From contig NZ_AP014821.1 of the NCBI RefSeq assembly GCF_001548115.1, positions 2,855,262-2,919,261 on the forward strand: DNA of 64,000 bases. The letters run 5' to 3'. The notes beneath the pieces are model-generated. The model made no database searches, had not been told where the DNA came from, and worked only from the letters and a program-made list of their open reading frames with translations. The DNA is from Geminocystis sp. NIES-3709 (GTDB lineage: Bacteria; Cyanobacteriota; Cyanobacteriia; Cyanobacteriales; Cyanobacteriaceae). A program made the translations under genes and the position numbers. Shown here in pieces: positions 58,513 to 64,000 of this stretch (its first letter is position 1; each line of letters starts with the position of its first letter).

Positions 58513-60564
58513 TTAGTGATGTTCACTAAAGCGAGGAGTCATGCAATAAGGACAATCTAACCACTGTTGCTCTAGTTCTGCATTACAATTACTACAAACC
58601 AAAGATGTTTTTCGTTTAGCTTTTAATTCAGATTCTAAACCGGAATCAGTAAATGTTACCCTTTCAACTTCTTCTAAAGTGGTATGCCCTTCACGAACTA
58701 AATTGAGACTATAAGCCAAAATAGTCGTCATACCTTCTTCTACAGCCGCTTCTTTAATCATGTCGGTGGTTGCCCCTTGGTTAATTAGTTTTTCTAGTCT
58801 TTCACTCATAACCATAAACTCATAAACTCCTACCCGTCCTTTATAACCACTACCGCCACATTTTATGCAAACGGTTCCATTATTTGTTGCTGTCTGTAAA
58901 GCCTCTCCATTTAATGCTTTAGCACGATAAAAAGTCACCGATTCTTCATTAGATGCAGATAGTCCAAAACGGGCTAATTCTTCTCTGGTAGGATTATAGG
59001 GTTCTCTACATTGGGTGCAAACTCGGCGCATCAGACGTTGTGCTAAGACTCCTAGTAATGCACCAGAAATCATAAAAGGTTCAACTCCCATTTCATCTAA
59101 ACGAGCGATCGCACCTGCGGCATCATTTGTATGTAAAGTGGTTAAGACTAAGTGGCCAGTTAAAGCGGCTTCGATAGCAGTTTTGGCAGTTTCAGCATCT
59201 CTGGTTTCTCCAACAAGAATAATATCAGGATCTTGACGCATGAATGCTCGTAAAATAGAAGCGAAGTTCATACCTTTTTCTCGAATTACCTGAACCTGAG
59301 TAATACCAGGTAAAGCATACTCGATCGGATCTTCTGCTGTACTAATATTAACCCCCGGATCATTTCTTTCTGCTAAAACCGAATATAAACTGGTAGATTT
59401 ACCAGATCCAGTAGGGCCTGTAACTAAAATCAAACCAAAAGGACGACTTGCAATATCTCTCACCTTAGTTAATGTCTCTTGATCACTGATCAAAAAATCC
59501 AAACCCAACTGAGTAGCAGAATTGTCAAGAATCCGCAGACAAACTTTTTCTCCATAACGACTGGGTAAAGTGTTCATCCGAAAATCAACTGTGCGTCCTT
59601 GAAATTTTCGACGAATTTTGCCATCTTGGGGTAAGCGACGTTCAGAAATATCTAATTCTCCCATAATTTTAAAACGAGCAGTTACGGCTGGGATAATATG
59701 CTTAGGAAGAGTAAAATATTGTCGCAAGACACCGTCTTTACGCAACCGCACCCGGAAATTTTCTTCTTGAGGTTCAACATGAATATCTGAAGCACCCTCT
59801 TGTATCGCTTTAATTAAAATTTTATTGACTAACTCAATTATTGGTGCTTGGTTGGCTTCACTAGATGAGGCTAAATCATCTCCCCCTTCTTGATCAGCAT
59901 CATCTAGGGCATGATCTCCCAAATCACCGACAATATCGCTAACATCGCCTAATCTATCTAACTCTTTTTTCTGTTTCTGAGCTTCCTGTATTTTTTGCCG
60001 TTCTTTTTCTTCTTCGTAATATTTCTGTAATAATTTATCATAATCTTCTTCAGTAATAACGATTCTTTGTAATCCTAATCCTTTAGACCTTAATAACTGT
60101 TTCACATCGTCTAAAGCCTGTAAATCATCAGGATTAACCATGGCAATGACTAACATGGGAGGTTCACCGTCAATACGTTGTAAAGGTAATAATTTATGAC
60201 GACGACATACTTGTATTGGTACAAGAGACTCGATTAACTCCGTCATATGCTCGGAAGCTATGTCCTCTGACTCAGGATCCACACAATCAACACCATAAAG
60301 AATTTTTAGTTCAAAAAGATGATGTTGCTTATACTGTCTGACTAATTCAGGGGATAATGCCCTTTGAGTTAATTGCTCTAAAACTTTGACAAGAGGTTTT
60401 TTCGTTTTTCTGACTTCCACAAGAGCATTTTTTAATTGTTCCTTATTAATGAATCCTGATTGTATTAATTTATTGCCGAAAGGATTAAAATAATCAGGAC
60501 TAACTAAAGCTGTTCTTAATTTTTCTTGTTTTTGAGTAGAAGAAGAAATAGGGGTCTGAGTCAT
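58513..60564 (-). CDS. pilB: Type IV pilus assembly ATPase PilB
   Basis: 683 residues. An N-terminal MshEN-type domain (about 25-190), a Lys/Glu-rich linker and the hexameric ATPase domain (about 230-580). Walker A is GPTGSGKSTSL, the Asp box LVGETRDAETAKTA and the His box LVLTTLHTNDAAGAI. The zinc knuckle is CTQC plus CIKC. A second zinc ribbon at the extreme C-terminus (CSNCNAEL and CPYC) is extra to the E. coli-type enzyme. It drives pilus extension for motility and competence. No pilT or pilC follows within the window. Confidence 0.92.
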   Translation of the reverse strand: MTQTPISSSTQKQEKLRTALVSPDYFNPFGNKLIQSGFINKEQLKNALVEVRKTKKPLVKVLEQLTQRALSPELVRQYKQHHLFELKILYGVDCVDPESEDIASEHMTELIESLVPIQVCRRHKLLPLQRIDGEPPMLVIAMVNPDDLQALDDVKQLLRSKGLGLQRIVITEEDYDKLLQKYYEEEKERQKIQEAQKQKKELDRLGDVSDIVGDLGDHALDDADQEGGDDLASSSEANQAPIIELVNKILIKAIQEGASDIHVEPQEENFRVRLRKDGVLRQYFTLPKHIIPAVTARFKIMGELDISERRLPQDGKIRRKFQGRTVDFRMNTLPSRYGEKVCLRILDNSATQLGLDFLISDQETLTKVRDIASRPFGLILVTGPTGSGKSTSLYSVLAERNDPGVNISTAEDPIEYALPGITQVQVIREKGMNFASILRAFMRQDPDIILVGETRDAETAKTAIEAALTGHLVLTTLHTNDAAGAIARLDEMGVEPFMISGALLGVLAQRLMRRVCTQCREPYNPTREELARFGLSASNEESVTFYRAKALNGEALQTATNNGTVCIKCGGSGYKGRVGVYEFMVMSERLEKLINQGATTDMIKEAAVEEGMTTILAYSLNLVREGHTTLEEVERVTFTDSGLESELKAKRKTSLVCSNCNAELEQQWLDCPYCMTPRFSEHH

Positions 60565-61159
60565 AGTTTTTTCCTTATATATAATTTTACAGATAACAGA
60601 AGAGAATAAATGATTAGGTATAGAAATAATTTTAAGTGAAAACGAAAGTCAGGATTCTAGTCTTAAAACTGATTATAGTTAAAAATTAGGTGACAAAACT
60701 GATATATAAAAAAAAAGATAAGATTTTGAAAAAATATTAAACAGGAGAGACTTTAAAGGCATATCTATCCTACATGATAGTATTGTTTTGCCGATTCATC
60801 CAAAGAAAGCATAACCTAAAATTCCTCTAATTCGTGCAATCTCTGAGACTTGTAAAATATGCAAAACTCAGTAGATCGAGCAGTAAATATTTGTTCTATT
60901 GCATCATGACATGACCTTGCTGTTCGGAATCCATAGCTATTTGGTTAAAATTGGGGTTCTATTGCTAATTTGACTAAGCCTTGTTTGATTCTATCTTCCA
61001 TACATAGTAGCGAAACAATTGTGGCATTGACGAAGATGTTGTTTCTCTCATTTTAACCTAAAAACGTTATGATACAGGAATTATAACCTAATTACTCTTC
61101 TCATTTTATTTAACTACCGATAATCTCTTTTCCCTTTTTTCTTACCTGATTTAAAGATA
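60565..61159. other. Intergenic region pilB/nadC (595 bp)
   Basis: It carries the reverse transcriptase relic (60864-61001) and is otherwise non-coding. The nadC promoter is expected in the last 100 bp; ACGTTATGATACAG near 61055-61075 has a TATGAT -10 candidate. Confidence 0.45.
60864..61001 (-). pseudogene. Group II intron reverse transcriptase/maturase fragment
   Basis: On the minus strand a 46-codon stretch reads MEDRIKQGLVKLAIEPQF, stop, PNSYGFRTARSCHDAIEQIF, then ARSTEF. This is the RT-1/RT-2 region of LtrA-type maturases, whose usual form is EDR-KQ-L-KLALEPEWEAKFEPNSYGFRPGRSCHDAI. About four codons are lost and a stop replaces a residue. Sequence on either side is not recognisably RT, and no intron domain V was seen. 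A decayed relic. Confidence 0.75.
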
Positions 61160-62020
61160 ATGCCAACTCCTATTCCTTCTCCTTTGATTTTAGATAAATT
61201 ATTACATGATTGGCTTTTAGAAGATATTGGACGAGGCGATCGAACTACCGATTGTCTTTTTCCTGTTGAATCTCCTGTTACTAAAGCCTATTGGATCATT
61301 AAAGAAGAAGGAGTTATTGCCGGATTACCTATTGCAGAAAAAGTTTTTCAATTATTAGAAACAAATATAAAATGGCAAAATTTAGCGTCTGAAGGAGAAA
61401 AACTGACACAAAATACCAAAATCATGGAAATAGAAGGGAAAATGAAAACTTTACTCACAGGAGAAAGACTTGCCCTTAATTTAGTCATGAGATTAAGTGG
61501 TATTGCCACAATGGCAAGAAAATATGTCGAGGCGATACAAGACTATCCAGCTAAATTAGTAGATACTCGCAAAACTACTCCCGGCTTAAGAATCCTCGAA
61601 AAATATGCTTCTGGGGTGGGAGGTGCTATAAATCATCGTATGGGATTAGATGACGGTATCATGATTAAAGATAACCATATTCAAGCGGTGGGAAGCATTA
61701 CCAAAGCAATCAAACTCATCAGAAAAACCATGCCTTATCCTTTAAGTATTGAGATAGAAACGACTAATTTACAGGAAGTGCAAGAAGCTATATTGAATCA
61801 AGCAGATATTATTATGTTAGATAATATGGCAGTAGAAGATATGAAAAAAGCAGTATCCTTAATTCGACAGGAAAACCCCCTTATCAAAATAGAAGCCTCT
61901 GGTAATGTCACCCTTGTTAATATTCAGAACATTGCAGAAACAGGAGTTGATTATATTTCAACCAGTGCGACTATAACTCGATCGAGTTGGTTAGATATTA
62001 GCATGAGATTCGATCGTTGA
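61160..62020 (+). CDS. nadC: Nicotinate-nucleotide pyrophosphorylase (carboxylating)
   Basis: 286 residues. The N-terminal domain has LLEDIGRGDRTTDCLFP and the core LTGERLALNLVMRLSGIATM. The catalytic barrel has VDTRKTTPGLRILEKYA, GGAINHRMGLDDGIMIKDNHI, IEIETTNLQEV, ADIIMLDNM and IKIEASGNVTL. It converts quinolinate and PRPP to nicotinate mononucleotide, the entry to NAD. No nadA or nadB is near. It is convergent with the next gene, 26 bp away. Confidence 0.95.
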   Translation: MPTPIPSPLILDKLLHDWLLEDIGRGDRTTDCLFPVESPVTKAYWIIKEEGVIAGLPIAEKVFQLLETNIKWQNLASEGEKLTQNTKIMEIEGKMKTLLTGERLALNLVMRLSGIATMARKYVEAIQDYPAKLVDTRKTTPGLRILEKYASGVGGAINHRMGLDDGIMIKDNHIQAVGSITKAIKLIRKTMPYPLSIEIETTNLQEVQEAILNQADIIMLDNMAVEDMKKAVSLIRQENPLIKIEASGNVTLVNIQNIAETGVDYISTSATITRSSWLDISMRFDR

Positions 62021-62046
62021 TAGTGATTAACCAAAGGCTAAAATCT

Positions 62047-62940
62047 TTAAAATTCAACAACTTGATACACGGTACTTCCATTTTGATAAAAAGTTTGATA
62101 ATAAATTCCACCACAATCATAATATTGAACATTATTTTCTTGAAAAACTGTACAGCCATCGGGTAAATAACTAACCACAACTCCCACAGGAGGAGAAATA
62201 ACCGTATAAGAATCATTAACAGGCTCTAAGTAAACTCCATCGGAATAGATATAAGAAGTTGATCCTACATAAACAGTATCGTAATAAGGAGGAAGTGAAT
62301 TAACTGTTGCACCCAGTATTACCCCTGTGGTAAATCCTACCGCCGCAGTCCAAGCACCCCATCCCGTTGGTGCGTAATAACCTCTACCATACCAACCGCC
62401 ACCATACCAATTATCATTAACGAAGTCTTGACGATTATTTTGACGATTATTTATATTTTCATTACGGTTATTTTGACGATCTCCTCTGTTATCTTGACGA
62501 TCGTTTTGAATTTGATTACGATTATCTTGACGATTACTTTGATTGTTGCTTCGGTTATCTTGACGATTACCTTGATTTTGAGTACGGTTAGCTTGACGAT
62601 CGCCTTGATTTTGACTGCGGTTGGTTTGATTTTGACTACGGTTAGCCTGACGATCGCCTTGATTTTGACTGCGGTTAACTTGACGACTTTGAGAAGAATT
62701 ACTAAAATTACCTCTATTTTGTACACTTGTACGACTATTGACTCTGGGAGAAGCACCCCCTCCTCTTGAACCACTTCTTGAACCGCTCGATCGATTTACA
62801 CTACCACTTCTTGAACCACTGACTCTTGAACCACCACCGCCTCCTCTTCTTCCTGCATAGACAGCATCGGAGAAAATAGTTACAGTTATCAAGACAATGG
62901 TGAAAATAAAAATAAAAGATTTTTTTGTCAAATTTTTCAT
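62047..62940 (-). CDS. Secreted repeat-rich protein with C-terminal conserved domain
   Basis: 297 residues. A signal peptide (to about residue 29, DAVYAG) is followed by a Gly/Ser/Arg-rich stretch (30-66, GSRSGS units). Residues 85-172 are low-complexity repeats of Asn, Gln, Arg and Asp (NQGDRQANRS). After a Gly/Tyr-rich segment and a hydrophobic stretch (AAVGFTTGVILGATVNSL), the C-terminal domain has PPVGVVVSYLPDGC and YYDCGGIYYQTFYQ, as in secreted DUF6515-like proteins. The function is unknown. The basic low-complexity region suggests binding to an acidic polymer or the envelope (inference). Confidence 0.75.
   Translation of the reverse strand: MKNLTKKSFIFIFTIVLITVTIFSDAVYAGRRGGGGGSRVSGSRSGSVNRSSGSRSGSRGGGASPRVNSRTSVQNRGNFSNSSQSRQVNRSQNQGDRQANRSQNQTNRSQNQGDRQANRTQNQGNRQDNRSNNQSNRQDNRNQIQNDRQDNRGDRQNNRNENINNRQNNRQDFVNDNWYGGGWYGRGYYAPTGWGAWTAAVGFTTGVILGATVNSLPPYYDTVYVGSTSYIYSDGVYLEPVNDSYTVISPPVGVVVSYLPDGCTVFQENNVQYYDCGGIYYQTFYQNGSTVYQVVEF
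62419..62720. repeat. In-gene tandem repeats coding for Asn/Gln/Arg
   Basis: On the plus strand units such as GCTTGACGATCGCCTTGATTT recur with spacing of mostly 21-36 bases, all in phase with the reading frame of the secreted protein. GACGATCGCC is shared by the best copies. These are expansion-prone coding repeats. Confidence 0.6.
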
Positions 62941-63037
62941 AAAATAAACTCCTTTTCTAACTAAGGATTAATTACAATGTAAATAATGTTTTTTCTATCT
63001 ATCTCTTTTGTAATTTTTATATTTTTTTATATATAAA

Positions 63038-63799
63038 TTATTCACTAGGAGGTAACATTTCAATTTGCGTAGTATCTTTATTTGGAGTAAATTTAAAAGT
63101 CTCATTAGTAATAGAAGGTTCAAAATTCCAATTAGAGAATAACACTGTATATTGAGGAGAATTAGGCAAGTTTTTATAGGTAATTATGGCTTTTAAAATT
63201 AAAGGTGGATCATCCTGACTAACCCATAATTGCCCGTCCCAATCATCAGTTACGATAAGTAAATGATCAGTTTCTTTTCGATTTACTAAATTACTACCAA
63301 TAAATAAGGGTTTTTCTGTTGCCTTAAGAAGAACACTACAAGGATTATTAATAAATAAATTTGACATAGGGACTGTAAAACCGTATTGTTCCTCAATATC
63401 ATTAACTAATTCATCAAGAGTGGAAGGAGCATTTTGAGTAGAAAATACGTTAAAATCTGGAGAAAATAAGGTAAAAGTTTTACCATCATAATAAAAATTT
63501 CTGTTGCCTTGATCTCCAATATAATTACTTTGCAAAAAACTTGGTTTTTTAACTACAACGCTTTGATAGCCACTATATTGAACTTTTGAACCTGAATTTA
63601 AGAGATTGTCATAGGTAATATCCATTTCCACCCCAAAAGATTCTTTACTTTTGAGAAAATCACAAACTTGATTTAATAATTCTTCGCTGGTTATTAATGA
63701 TTGAGAATTATCATCATTTTGAGCTTGTATTTTTTCTGTCAATATAAAAGTAGTGGTAATGGTAATTATTAACGCAAAAAAGATGCGAAAACGAATCAT
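63038..63799 (-). CDS. Periplasmic protein, DUF2092 family
   Basis: 253 residues. A signal peptide (MIRFRIFFALIITITTTFIL, cleavage near KIQAQ) precedes a soluble beta-rich domain with FGVEMDITYDNLL, SVVVKKPSFLQSNYIGD, FYYDGKTFTLFSPD and LNKYNLFKW-like C-terminal strands (WNFEPSITNETFKF). It matches DUF2092, which has a LolA/LolB-like fold and unknown role. It is adjacent to, and co-oriented with, the repeat-rich secreted protein. Confidence 0.75.
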   Translation of the reverse strand: MIRFRIFFALIITITTTFILTEKIQAQNDDNSQSLITSEELLNQVCDFLKSKESFGVEMDITYDNLLNSGSKVQYSGYQSVVVKKPSFLQSNYIGDQGNRNFYYDGKTFTLFSPDFNVFSTQNAPSTLDELVNDIEEQYGFTVPMSNLFINNPCSVLLKATEKPLFIGSNLVNRKETDHLLIVTDDWDGQLWVSQDDPPLILKAIITYKNLPNSPQYTVLFSNWNFEPSITNETFKFTPNKDTTQIEMLPPSE

Positions 63800-63899
63800 A
63801 AATAATAAATATAGTTAATGTGATTACTAATTCTATTATTAACCTCGATCGATGATTTTGATACTAAATTCTTTAGGAAATTTATTGAAACTTATTTAT

Positions 63900-64000
63900 T
63901 TACAAACATTGCAATTGTTGTTTTAAAAATAATTTGCCTGAATTAGTTCCATAAAAAAGTAAATCAGTCAATACTTTTAAAGGAATAATATTTTTTTCTT
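63900..64000 (-). CDS. C-terminal end of a gene cut by the window edge
   Basis: On the minus strand a frame enters from the window end and closes at TAA (63900-63902), giving about 32 residues: KNIIPLKVLTDLLFYGTNSG, then KLFLKQQLQCL. It has no stops and normal composition, but it is too short to recognise a family. Confidence 0.45.
   Translation of the reverse strand, partial: EKNIIPLKVLTDLLFYGTNSGKLFLKQQLQCL

Noticed and set aside
62428-62769. A plus-strand frame of 113 codons rich in Ile/Thr/Val
   Set aside because: It is the complement of the coding repeats of the secreted protein; the apparent hydrophobic repeats are a by-product.

Overview
This window is a 64 kb chromosomal segment of a low-GC cyanobacterium, probably a unicellular one related to Geminocystis or Cyanobacterium (the genus is an inference from gene content and AT-richness). 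The cyanobacterial assignment is secure. The window holds the photosystem II cytochrome b559 operon psbEFLJ preceded by rubredoxin and ycf48, a long-form cyanobacterial ThiE, Rcp1-type response regulators, a DUF4278 protein and very many GCGATCGC (HIP1) octamers. Most of it is housekeeping DNA.

Layout. 1-6.5 kb (minus strand): the start of an AMIN-domain amidase cut by the window edge, a glutathione S-transferase, a small unknown protein, a TrmH-type RNA methyltransferase, the principal sigma factor and an MscS channel. 6.6-23.4 kb (plus strand): one very long ribosomal protein superoperon, from L3 to L31, including secY, adk, infA, rpoA and truA. It has a structured leader and ends at an intrinsic terminator. 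S10, S14, L30 and S4 are absent from it, the usual cyanobacterial arrangement. 23.9-31 kb: a CheY-like regulator with a REC-histidine kinase, thiE, pterin carbinolamine dehydratase, thrC, murJ and larE. 31-33.1 kb: rubA-ycf48-psbE-psbF-psbL-psbJ, ending at a terminator. 33.8-45.9 kb: SNF2 helicase, tRNA-Pro(CGG), LD-carboxypeptidase, ftsH, murT, acpP-fabF, a GT4 glycosyltransferase and a GtrA-like protein. 46-55.4 kb: tyrS, truB, an M50 peptidase, a broken ACR3 arsenite exporter, an unknown membrane-anchored protein, a Crp/Fnr regulator, a DUF4278 protein, enolase and a DUF3887 protein. 55.6-64 kb: initiator tRNA, queC, a ZiaR/SmtB-type repressor, cobD/cbiB, a PilB-type ATPase, a decayed group II intron reverse transcriptase fragment, nadC, two secreted proteins and the tail of a gene cut by the window end.

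The most notable signals are non-coding or broken. (1) A 183-bp MITE-like element (49860-50042) with 8-bp terminal inverted repeats and a 4-bp target duplication splits ACR3; removing it restores one 378-codon frame. (2) A three-way-junction-like fold lies between rpsM and rpsK, and a second structured leader lies before rplC. (3) Heptanucleotide tandem repeats (STRR type) recur at gene 3' ends, in several cases forming the stop codon, and inside the ribosomal operon. (4) A second dispersed repeat with core ACCTSAGTTCGA occurs in interleaved inverted pairs at 58.2-58.5 kb. (5) A group II intron RT relic lies before nadC. I saw no CRISPR array, prophage, intact transposase, rRNA or defence island. 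All family assignments are from reading the translated proteins; no database search was run.
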